NCBI GenBank assembly: GCA_016200915.1
Contig: JACQDV010000091.1
Location: 1 to 64,000 of the forward strand
Length of the DNA stretch: 64,000 nt
Direction: 5' to 3'
DNA from: Sphingobacteriales bacterium
GTDB taxonomy: Bacteria > Bacteroidota > Bacteroidia > Chitinophagales > Chitinophagaceae
The notes beneath the pieces were generated by a model. It had not been told where the DNA came from and searched no databases. It worked only from the letters and a program-made list of their open reading frames with translations. Positions 17,787-25,630 of this stretch are shown piece by piece. Within the stretch, counting starts at the first letter, position 1; the number at the start of each line of letters is the position of its first letter. The position numbers were made by a program, and so were the translations under genes.

Positions 17787-17928
17787 AGAGTGGTAAGATC
17801 GAGCAGCAAATTTTATTTTGTATACCTATGCTGTTTCTCACTTTTATATTCCATGACAAAAGCCCTCCCCAAATTTAAAACCACGCAACGTTATCTTTAA
17901 TCTCAGTGTCATTATTAAAACTTTTTGT

Positions 17929-18384
17929 ATGAAAAAATCTTTGTCATTACTTTTTATTTTGGGAAGTCTATTACTCTTATTTTGCTTTTCTCAATGCAAA
18001 AAAGACAGCGGCCCCGTTAATATTATATTATGGGACAAACCTTTGCCTGTTATTCAGTCATATATTAAAGGCACCTGGAAGTTACAGTATGTTTATGGCG
18101 GACTTGCCCCGGTAAAATCTTTTCCCCAGAGCGACACATACACGACTTTTTCAGCAAATTGGATAACCACCAGGAATTCTACAGGGATAACTTTAGATAC
18201 GAGTATTGTATGGAAAAAAGATACAGATATCCAGGGCAATTCTACCTGGTTATTATCCTATCGGTATTCTTTAGGTTATGCTTTCCCAATATATATGAGA
18301 GTAGATCAAATTCACAATGACACATTGATTTTGGGTGATAACGCTTATGATGGCTTCGGATATTTTTATTCTAAATCCCGGTAA
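17929..18384 (+). CDS. Putative lipoprotein, lipocalin-like size
   Basis: 151 residues. A signal peptide ends near LLFCFSQC, with a possible lipobox Cys at about residue 23 followed by KKDSG, so it is probably a lipoprotein. The body has the beta-rich look of small lipocalin-like Bacteroidota proteins (IKGTWKLQYVYGGL, then ending strands with Tyr and Asp), but no family is recognised. It lies about 20 bases before the start of the broken M4 protease gene and may be co-transcribed with it. Confidence 0.55.
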   Translation: MKKSLSLLFILGSLLLLFCFSQCKKDSGPVNIILWDKPLPVIQSYIKGTWKLQYVYGGLAPVKSFPQSDTYTTFSANWITTRNSTGITLDTSIVWKKDTDIQGNSTWLLSYRYSLGYAFPIYMRVDQIHNDTLILGDNAYDGFGYFYSKSR

Positions 18385-18403
18385 CTTTTTTAAACTATTA
18401 ATT

Positions 18404-20956
18404 ATGAAACGCAGTTATATATCATTGCTAACAGCAATGCTGATATTCTTTTGCCAAATTCGTACATATGGCCAGGAAAATGATACCCTTGAAATTCAAA
18501 AAAATGAAACCGGTAAAATTTCTTTTATCCGGCTCAAACCAAACCCTGGCAGGAAAATGAATGATGCCGCCCAGTTATTAAATAAAATCTTGAAAGCAAC
18601 AAGGGATGATGAGTGGAAGCTAATCAAAGAAAATACAGACGAATTAAGTATCACCCACCGCCGCTATCAGCAATATTATAAAGGCATAATGGTGGAGAAT
18701 GCGGAGTATCTTGTTCATGGAAAAAATGGAACAATTGACATCATGAATGGTGATTTTCCTGAAGTTTCAAATGCCCCGATAGCAGCAAAGCTGTTCGAAG
18801 CGGAAGCTTTGCTAAAAGCCCTGGCATTTGTAAAAGCACAGAAATATAAATGGGAAGACAGTGCTTATGAAAACTTCATCAAAAACAGGCTTAACGATAA
18901 AAATGCAAGCTATTATCCAAAAGGTGAACTCCTGATAACAAAAGATTATTTACAGGGCAGTAAATTGTTTAAACTAGCCTGGAAATTTTCCATTTCTTCC
19001 GCAGTGCCCGATAATGAACAATTAATATATGTAGATGCCAATAACGGAACTATACTCAATAATATTCCTCAAATTCTTGATGTTAATACTCCGGTGAACG
19101 CACAAACAAGGTATAGCGGCAATCTGGCAATAACAGGGGATACCTATGCAGGCGGGATTAGGTTAAATGAAACAAGGAACGGGGTTAACATCCATACGTG
19201 GAACGCTAATAACCAGCCCAATTATGCTGCAGCTATAGAATTTAATAATAATAATGCAAATTTTACCGCGGCTAACTGGCCGGCATTTGCCCAGGACCAA
19301 CCTGCACTCGATGCGCATTGGGGTGCAGAAATGGTGCTGGATTACTGGAGGGTTGTCCATAATAGAAATAGCCTGAATAATGCAGGTCTTTCGCTTACTG
19401 GATATGTTCATTATTTCGATGGTGGTGCTCCTGGTGTTTGGCCAAATAATGCATAATGGGATCAAACAGGTTTGGCAATGCGTTATGGAAATGGAGATGG
19501 CGTTTTCATGAGACCTGTTACATCATTAGATGTCTGTGCACACGAAACGGGTCATGGAATTTGTCAATATACAGCCAATCTATTATATCAAGGCGAATCC
19601 GGTGCTTTAAATGAAGGTTTCAGTGATATTTGGGGGGTTTGTGTGGAACATTGGGCGGCCCCGGCCAAGCAAACCTGGTTAATTGGAGAGGAAATAACAA
19701 TTACACAGCCGGCACTTCGTTCAATGGCGAATCCAAATCTATTTAATCAACCCGATACCTACCTTGGTACAAATTGGTTTCCACAAGCAGGATGCACACC
19801 TTCTAATGCAAATGATCGATGTGGCGTTCACACTAATAGCGGCGTATTAAATTATTGGTTTTTCCTATTATCGCAGGGTGGCAGTGGAACAAATGATATT
19901 GGTAGTATATTTAATTTTGGGGGCATTGGAATAGACAGAGCACAACTTATAGCCTTTAGAGCGGAATCAGTGTATCTCAATTCTTCAGCAAACTATCTTG
20001 CAGCAAGGAATGCAACAATAAGCGCTGCGAGGGATTTGAATAATGGTGTTATTGGTTCTTGTGAGGAGGTAGCAGTTACTAATGCCTGGTATGCCGTAGG
20101 TGTAGGTAATGCCTATTCTGGTAACGTTAATTTTACAATTACAAGTAATAATAATGACAATGCCATTTGTGGCACATCTTCGGCAACCTATTCAGTTAAT
20201 GTTAGCTCAGGTACACCGGTAACATGGAGTGTTTATCCAACTGGAATAGCTACTTTAACTCCGGCAGGAACTTCCGCTACATTAACAAGAGTATCTGATG
20301 GCAGGGTTGCTCTTACTGCTTCCATCACCGGTGGCGGTTGTAATGGTCAGTCTGTTTCAAAACAAATTGGTTTAGGCATTCCAGACATTTCCCAAAGATT
20401 CCCACGTCAAAACCCAAGAGTTACGGGGATCCCTATCCAGTACACCAACTACAATTCAATTACACAATATGTTATACAAACAAATCCCAAACCGGGTTCA
20501 TATCAGACCTGGAGTGTATCCACTACTGATCCTAATTTACAATGGGGATATACACCCTCAAATAATACATTAGGGTTTATTTTTTCCGGTGATGGCTATA
20601 CGGCTACTTTTACCGGCATTGAAACCAACGCCTGTGGAACTGATTATGGGTATATATATTGTAAATCTGTTGCCAGCGGCGGAGCAGGTGGTGGCACTCC
20701 ACTATTAACTACAGGTGATTTATTTACAATTTCACCTAATCCAACTACTGGAGTATTAAATGTGCAAACCATAGATAACAGCACATTTAACAGTATAAGA
20801 ATACTTGATAAAATGGGAAACCCGGTGAAGTTATTTACCTACCAGGGAGATATTAACTCAGTCACATTAAATATCTCTGACCTTCCAACTGATACTTATA
20901 TAATATCAGTATTATTAGGAGGAACATGGAGCTCAAAGCTATTTATAAAACAATAA
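18404..20956 (+). pseudogene. T9SS-exported M4 metalloprotease, interrupted by one in-frame TAA
   Basis: The frame stays open from ATG 18404 to 20956 except for one TAA at 19454-19456 (codon 351). Before it: signal peptide (1-22), FTP and PepSY-like propeptide, and the first part of the thermolysin catalytic domain (TGYVHYFDGG, then WPNNA). After it, in the same frame: WDQTGLAMRYGNGDG, zinc motif HETGH (His 380 and His 384), third ligand Glu 404 in ALNEGFSDIWG, a beta domain, and a T9SS type A sorting domain (about 770-850, FTISPNPTTGVLNVQ). In thermolysin-like enzymes the lost position lies in NNA-aromatic-W, so a Tyr codon (TAT/TAC) with one changed base explains the stop. Otherwise intact, so the mutation is recent, a sequencing error, or read through. 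ATG 18404 is preferred to upstream 18335 because the signal peptide starts there. Confidence 0.85.
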
Positions 20957-20971
20957 ATCATTCTAAAAAAC

Positions 20972-21006
20972 AAAAAGCCAACCGCCAGCTGGCGGTTGGC
21001 TTTTTT
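20972..21006. terminator. Bidirectional terminator
   Basis: The perfect palindrome GCCAACCGCCAG/CTGGCGGTTGGC (20977-21000) has A residues before it and TTTTTT after it. It sits between the convergent M4 protease and DUF5777 genes and can serve both strands. Confidence 0.88.
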
Positions 21007-21021
21007 ATTGCTAATGAACAA

Positions 21022-21966
21022 TCAATGATGTCTTTTCTTTAATGAGAATAAGCGGCTCAGGTTAAAGCCCCAGCGAAACTCACCTCTTCCCCAACTTTTA
21101 ACCGTAAATGGAATCAACTGATTTTCGAAAGTTGCTTCAGCATTGGTAAAGTTGAGATGGAATATATGCCCGGCAGTTTCTATTTCTGCACCTATACCCA
21201 ATGGCGCATAAAATTTATATTTAACCAGCGCATTATCGCTCTGGAAAAAGTCTTTTGATTTTTGAGAACGGAATGGCTGAATATAATCTATCAAAATATG
21301 GAAGTTACTCTTAATAGGAATTCTTAATGCAGCCCCCAAAGCAAACATATTTTTATCATCACCTTCCAGCACTAAATTTCTTCTTACAAATGTTGGAGAT
21401 AATTGTACTGATACTTTACCAATTTTTCTTCCGGCAGTTAACTGTACCACATGGCTCATCCGGTTACCAAAAGAAGTAAAACTGTTTTCAAAACCAGGCT
21501 CACCAGTTTTCTGCATTGTTGAAAGAACTGTATTAGCATAAAAGCTCAATGCAATAGGATGGGTATTATCATTTTCATATTGCTCTAATATTTTCCAGCG
21601 AACACCTGCATGCCATAACTGGGTTAATCCTCCCCAGCCTTTTGCCCTTGAAGCAATAACATTAAACTTATCAGAAATACCGTAAGCAAAACCTATCTGT
21701 ACATCCGTTGAATTATCCAATCCAAAAAAACTTCTTGCCCCGCCTCTGCTTCCGGCAATATCATCAAAGTTGTGTACTACCCTAAACTCCAGCATTCCTT
21801 TTTGCACCAGTTCGGTACTGTACTGGTTAATTACTCTCATTCCTGAAAATTGCAGAACAGGTAATTTGTCTGTTGATTTTTTTGAATCAGCTTTTAAATC
21901 AATATCCTGGCAAAAAACATTCACTGTACTGGTTAGCAGCACAAACAATAAAAGAAATTTATTCAT
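21022..21966 (-). CDS. DUF5777-type outer membrane beta-barrel protein
   Basis: 314 residues with a signal peptide (1-19). The text is alternating amphipathic strands with aromatic ends (LEFRVVHNFDDIAG, SRGGARSFFGLDNSTDVQIGFAYGI, ending WGRGEFRWGFNLSRLFSL), as in DUF5777 beta-barrels. The family name is from memory of these motifs. It is 27 bases downstream of a small lipoprotein with a haem-type motif; barrel and haem-type proteins together hint at a periplasmic redox or transport unit. Function unknown. Confidence 0.7.
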   Translation of the reverse strand: MNKFLLLFVLLTSTVNVFCQDIDLKADSKKSTDKLPVLQFSGMRVINQYSTELVQKGMLEFRVVHNFDDIAGSRGGARSFFGLDNSTDVQIGFAYGISDKFNVIASRAKGWGGLTQLWHAGVRWKILEQYENDNTHPIALSFYANTVLSTMQKTGEPGFENSFTSFGNRMSHVVQLTAGRKIGKVSVQLSPTFVRRNLVLEGDDKNMFALGAALRIPIKSNFHILIDYIQPFRSQKSKDFFQSDNALVKYKFYAPLGIGAEIETAGHIFHLNFTNAEATFENQLIPFTVKSWGRGEFRWGFNLSRLFSLKKRHH

Positions 21967-21993
21967 AACGCAGTTTTAGATTTTTAATCCGGT

Positions 21994-22359
21994 TTAGTTG
22001 TTCAAAGCTCCTGACTGAACCCAGCATATAATAATATTTTTTTGTGAGGTAGTTAGTGAACCGGTTTTGGGCATAATACCAGATTGTACCTGGCTATTAA
22101 CAATAGAAGCGTTCGCAGCAATTTCGTCATAGGTAGTTAGCCTTGGTGACTGTGTTCCATTATGACATCCTGTAATAGCGCAACTGCCCTGAATAATTGG
22201 TAATACGTCTGCATTAAACTTTGCATTAATAGTAGAACAATCAACAGTTGTTCCGCCACCACCATTATTAGTACCACCGGAAGTGCTGTTGCCTTTTGAA
22301 CAGGAAAATAAAACGGTTAGCACAACACAAAAACTAAGAAACAAAGAAGTTTTTTTCAT
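21994..22359 (-). CDS. Small lipoprotein with a CX4CH haem-type motif
   Basis: 121 residues. A lipobox-like VLFSC (Cys about 20) follows a signal peptide, then a Gly/Asn-rich linker. VLPIIQGSCAITGCHNGTQSP holds CAITGCH, a CX4CH motif; standard c-type haem sites are CX2CH, but CX4CH occurs in some multihaem cytochromes. A distal Met may come from the SGIMPKTGSLT segment. The build fits the single-haem domain of Planctomycete-type cytochrome c proteins. It is co-directional with the DUF5777 gene. Confidence 0.6.
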   Translation of the reverse strand: MKKTSLFLSFCVVLTVLFSCSKGNSTSGGTNNGGGGTTVDCSTINAKFNADVLPIIQGSCAITGCHNGTQSPRLTTYDEIAANASIVNSQVQSGIMPKTGSLTTSQKNIIICWVQSGALNN

Positions 22360-22469
22360 GAAAAAATGTTTAGGTGTTTGAAATTATAACACCAATACCA
22401 GCCCATTATTTTTTAATGATCGAAAAAGGATTGTTAATACCTGAACGGGAAAAAATTGCAGCTGAAAAA

Positions 22470-22946
22470 TCAACTGTTTAATTTGGCCCATTCTTTAATA
22501 ATCTCTTCTGCGTGTGCTTTATTTTTTGGTTTCAGGAATATTTTGCGAATGATTCCTTTTTCATCAATAACAAAAGTAGTGCGGTGTACTCCCATATAAT
22601 GATTGCCGAACATTTGCTTTTCGCCCCACACTCCATATTTATTTACGATGTCATGGCTTTCATCAGCAACCAGTGTAAAAGGCAAGCTGTATTTTGTTTC
22701 AAATTTTTTATGGCTTTTTTCCGAGTCAGGACTTACACCTACTACTTCAAAACCGTTTTTCTTTAATAAAGCATAATTATCCCGCAGGTTGCAGGCTTCA
22801 ATGGTGCAGGTAGGAGAACCATCTTCGGAATAGAAAAACAACACGAGTTTTTTTCCTTTGTAATCTTTCAAAGAAACTGTTTTTCCGTTTTGGTCTTTGC
22901 CTTTAAAGTCTGGAGCTTTTTGTCCTTCAGTAAGAATTGTGGCCAT
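22470..22946 (-). CDS. bcp: Thioredoxin-dependent thiol peroxidase (Bcp/PrxQ)
   Basis: 158 residues. It reduces hydrogen peroxide and organic hydroperoxides. KLVLFFYSEDGSPTCTIEACNLRD (about 33-56) carries the peroxidatic Cys (PTC) and, five residues later, the resolving Cys (EAC), the PrxQ pair. VVGVSPDSEKSHKKF and HRTTFVIDEKGIIRKIF complete the family pattern. The usual Pro-Gly before the Cys is Ser-Pro-Thr here, a mild variant. The preceding membrane protein gene ends on the base next to the start codon. Confidence 0.93.
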   Translation of the reverse strand: MATILTEGQKAPDFKGKDQNGKTVSLKDYKGKKLVLFFYSEDGSPTCTIEACNLRDNYALLKKNGFEVVGVSPDSEKSHKKFETKYSLPFTLVADESHDIVNKYGVWGEKQMFGNHYMGVHRTTFVIDEKGIIRKIFLKPKNKAHAEEIIKEWAKLNS

Positions 22947-23435
22947 TTATATGATTTTATCTTTTGATTGTTTTAATAGAAAATAGGAACAAACTGAACC
23001 TACAATTATTCCCAAAAACATATAGTTTGTAAAGTTTAAATCTTCAATCGGTGTATTAAAAATCAATTTTTCTCCAGATAGAGTTTTAACATCATCGTAA
23101 TAATATCTGTAAGCAAACGCCAAATAAATTTTTTTTATGATAAGACTTATTGCCACGCAAAACACAACAATGGCAATATTTATACATCTTCTTCCAACAG
23201 AGAAAACAGGAGCATATTTCCACATTAACAATCCGCTTACTGGTATCAAAGCAAACATACCTGAATAAACTATCATATTTCTAAAAGGCCAGCCAAGTGA
23301 ATTTATACTGAACTTTAGATTTTCTGACTTAGGCCGTATCCATTCAAAAAGAAAATCATAAGTATAAATTCCCGTAACAAATAATACCAATGAAACAAGA
23401 ATCACGAATATGATAACAGTTCTTGAAATTCTCAT
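22947..23435 (-). CDS. Four-helix membrane protein, uncharacterised
   Basis: 162 residues with about four transmembrane helices (TVIIFVILVSLVLFVTGIYT, NMIVYSGMFALIPVSGLLMW, CINIAIVVFCVAISLIIKKIY and YMFLGIIVGSVCSYFLL). No family is recognised. Its stop codon abuts the bcp start codon without a gap, so the two should be translated from one message. A link to oxidative stress is only suggested by that. Confidence 0.6.
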   Translation of the reverse strand: MRISRTVIIFVILVSLVLFVTGIYTYDFLFEWIRPKSENLKFSINSLGWPFRNMIVYSGMFALIPVSGLLMWKYAPVFSVGRRCINIAIVVFCVAISLIIKKIYLAFAYRYYYDDVKTLSGEKLIFNTPIEDLNFTNYMFLGIIVGSVCSYFLLKQSKDKII

Positions 23436-23481
23436 AAATAATTTATCCTGGTAAAGTTAGTTGCTTTCAATAAGCAATTTA

Positions 23482-25188
23482 TTACCTCACAAATTTATAC
23501 ACCTGCTCCGTTACATTCCCTGCTTCATCTTCCGCTCTTACTTTCAACTCATGTTCACCGGACGGACAATGTGAATCCATTCTGTAAGTAAACGTATTAC
23601 TGTTGCCGCCAAATAATAACCAGTTGCCATCCAGCTCAGCCCGAAAATTTTTTATCTCTTTGAAATTATCAGATACGATGAATTTGATAAATGATACTTT
23701 GGATAAATTGGCTCCATCAAAAATATTACCGGTTATTTTCGGTGGTTCATTATCAATCACTAATTGAAAACTTCCAAACTCACGGGACTTTGCCGTAAAC
23801 CAACCATCTTTAAAAGGTGCTTTTGTTATATCCGATTTTTTATTACCGGTATGAAACATCAGCACATGGTTTACATCATCGCCACTTATTTTACGGGTAG
23901 CTTTTATTCCAACAATCATGGAGTCCTGTAACGGTACGGAAGTATTTTGTAACACAAACTCATCGCTTAATCCGGTTGTTGATGGATTTTTGCTATAGAT
24001 AAAATGCAGGGAATCGTACAATCCCTTTTCAGAAATATAAACCTGCAGCTCATTATTCTCATACACATTTACTTCGTTCGGCTTTATCAGTTCACCAGGC
24101 AAACTGGCTTCAACTGGTGTGCCCGACTGCTGAATATTGAATGCTGCATGAGAAGTATTGCCATAAGAATCTTTTACCACCAAACGGATATGATGCACTT
24201 CCCCATCACTCAAATCAATCAATCCATCTTTGTTCCATTTTTTATAAATATCCAGTCTGTTTCCGGGCAATGTACTTAAATGCTGAAGGTATGCTCCGCC
24301 ATTTGTTTTTATACGGTAATCAATATGAGCATTGAGGTAGCGGGTCATATCATAACCGATATTGTCGATCAAAAATCCACTCACCGGCTGGCCGTTATCA
24401 TAAACCACAGCCTGGTTAAAACCTAATGAATTTGTAAATCCATTAACCCTGTCAAATGCAGTAATGGCAAAACTTACTTTAGATGCTGTGGTTTTAATTA
24501 ATGGACTCGACAGTTTAAAAGTATCTCCTGCTTTTTTAAAGGCGAAGGTTGCCGGGTATTGTTCAAAAGTGCTTTTGTTACGGTCATACACAGCCAATCT
24601 TGTCAGCACAGGTGGAATATTATCGGGAATATTAAATCCGAAGAACAACGGGTTTACACAATTATCATTTTCTGTTTTACGAATTTCAAAATGTACATGC
24701 GGTCCTTCAGAAGCACCGGTATTACCACTGTAACCAATGAACTGTCCTTTTTGCACTTTGAATTTATTGACAGGCGCCTGTACTTCTATCTTCCATTTTT
24801 CATTGGCATATTGCTGCTCCACCAAATAGGCTTCTATTTCGGGAGTAAAGCTGTTCATGTGTGCATACAAGGTAGTATATCCATTGGGATGATTGATGTA
24901 CAAAGCTCTTCCAAAACCATTGGGGTCAATTTTTATCCGGGCAATATAACCATCGGCTGGTGCATATACAGGAAGGTTTGTTTTCCGCTGCGTAAACAAG
25001 TCCAATCCCATATGAAAATGGTTAGGACGCATTTCCCCAAAATTCGCATTGAGCTTAATGGGAATTCCCAACGGATACCCGAAATAACCTTTAGGATAAA
25101 CCGGCACAGGTAATTCCTGCGTATATACTGTGGAGCTGATGAATACAAAAAGGGTGTAACCAATTAATCGTTTATACAATCGCTGCAT
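23482..25188 (-). CDS. Exported M23 peptidase with C-terminal beta domains
   Basis: 568 residues from the ATG at 25188; a start at 25209 would add 7 residues before the signal peptide, so the shorter form is chosen. A signal peptide (about 1-22) is followed by the LytM zinc domain: HFHMGLDLFTQ (about 55-65), the TTLYAHM motif and HVHFEIRK (about 165). The other 380 residues are beta-sandwich-like, ending KVRAEDEAGNVTEQVYKFVR, resembling Ig/fibronectin folds. Complete motifs suggest a peptidoglycan endopeptidase in the periplasm or on the surface. Confidence 0.88.
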   Translation of the reverse strand: MQRLYKRLIGYTLFVFISSTVYTQELPVPVYPKGYFGYPLGIPIKLNANFGEMRPNHFHMGLDLFTQRKTNLPVYAPADGYIARIKIDPNGFGRALYINHPNGYTTLYAHMNSFTPEIEAYLVEQQYANEKWKIEVQAPVNKFKVQKGQFIGYSGNTGASEGPHVHFEIRKTENDNCVNPLFFGFNIPDNIPPVLTRLAVYDRNKSTFEQYPATFAFKKAGDTFKLSSPLIKTTASKVSFAITAFDRVNGFTNSLGFNQAVVYDNGQPVSGFLIDNIGYDMTRYLNAHIDYRIKTNGGAYLQHLSTLPGNRLDIYKKWNKDGLIDLSDGEVHHIRLVVKDSYGNTSHAAFNIQQSGTPVEASLPGELIKPNEVNVYENNELQVYISEKGLYDSLHFIYSKNPSTTGLSDEFVLQNTSVPLQDSMIVGIKATRKISGDDVNHVLMFHTGNKKSDITKAPFKDGWFTAKSREFGSFQLVIDNEPPKITGNIFDGANLSKVSFIKFIVSDNFKEIKNFRAELDGNWLLFGGNSNTFTYRMDSHCPSGEHELKVRAEDEAGNVTEQVYKFVR

Positions 25189-25254
25189 GGGTATTAGTAA
25201 TTGTTGCAAAAATAATGGAGAAACAACAGGCGCACGACAATTGATTTGCTATAA

Positions 25255-25274
25255 AATACCCACTTTGTGGTATT
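25255..25274. promoter_or_regulatory. AATACC-N8-GGTATT inverted-repeat site
   Basis: AATACCCACTTTGTGGTATT has inverted outer arms. A partial second copy, ACTTTGTGGTATT, follows at 25298-25310. A site with the same arms lies at 54413-54431 before another uncharacterised transcription unit. This may be a binding site of a dimeric regulator upstream of the 56-codon gene. Confidence 0.4.
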
Positions 25275-25345
25275 GACTTTTTTTTAACTATGACGCAACT
25301 TTGTGGTATTAAAATTGTCTAACTATATATAAACCGGAGGGATAA

Positions 25346-25516
25346 ATGAAAAACATACTTTACCTGATCAAAAAATGGTGGATTGTAGCCGCCATATTTA
25401 TTGGCTTTCGTTCAAAAGATGATTTAAAGAATCTGACTGACGAATATAAGTCCCCCAAAAATTCTGTCAACGAAATATTACTCGACGAGTACGAAATAAA
25501 CACGTACCATAGTTAG
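25346..25516 (+). CDS. Small 56-residue protein, uncharacterised
   Basis: ATG at 25346 follows GGAGGG five bases upstream, a strong Shine-Dalgarno sequence that is rare in Bacteroidota. The product begins MKNILYLIKKWWIVAAIFIG, a basic amphipathic or membrane-inserting helix, and ends in an acidic, Asp/Glu-rich tail (EILLDEYEINTYHS). A strong terminator follows at 25558, and a repeated AATACC/GGTATT site precedes it, so it looks like a complete small gene. No family is recognised. A membrane-associated regulatory peptide is one guess. Confidence 0.5.
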   Translation: MKNILYLIKKWWIVAAIFIGFRSKDDLKNLTDEYKSPKNSVNEILLDEYEINTYHS

Positions 25517-25557
25517 TGTATCAGGGGTAAAAACAAAACTTCTTAGTAAACCAATAC

Positions 25558-25590
25558 AAGCTCCAAATATTCTTTGGAGCTTTTTGTTTT
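25558..25590 (+). terminator. Rho-independent terminator before carB
   Basis: AAGCTCCAAA (25558-25567) and TTTGGAGCTT (25573-25582) form a perfect 10-bp stem with a 5-base loop, followed by TTTTGTTTTTT. It ends the small gene at 25346-25516. Confidence 0.9.
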
Positions 25591-25605
25591 TTGGGGTTAT
25601 TTTTG
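25573..25605 (+). promoter_or_regulatory. Candidate carB promoter
   Basis: TTTG at 25573-25576 and TATTTTTG at 25598-25605 fit the Bacteroidota pattern TTTG-N(about 19-21)-TAnnTTTG, with 21 bases between. The -33 part lies inside the arm of the preceding terminator. The start codon is 25 bases after the -7 box. Confidence 0.5.
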
Positions 25606-25630
25606 CGGCCGAAAAAAACATCGCACCTGA

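Noticed and set aside
19472-20956. A separate gene starting at the Met in GLAMRYG after the M4 protease stop codon
   Set aside because: The frame is the same as upstream, the residues continue the catalytic domain, and no ribosome site or signal peptide is present; it is the second part of the broken gene.
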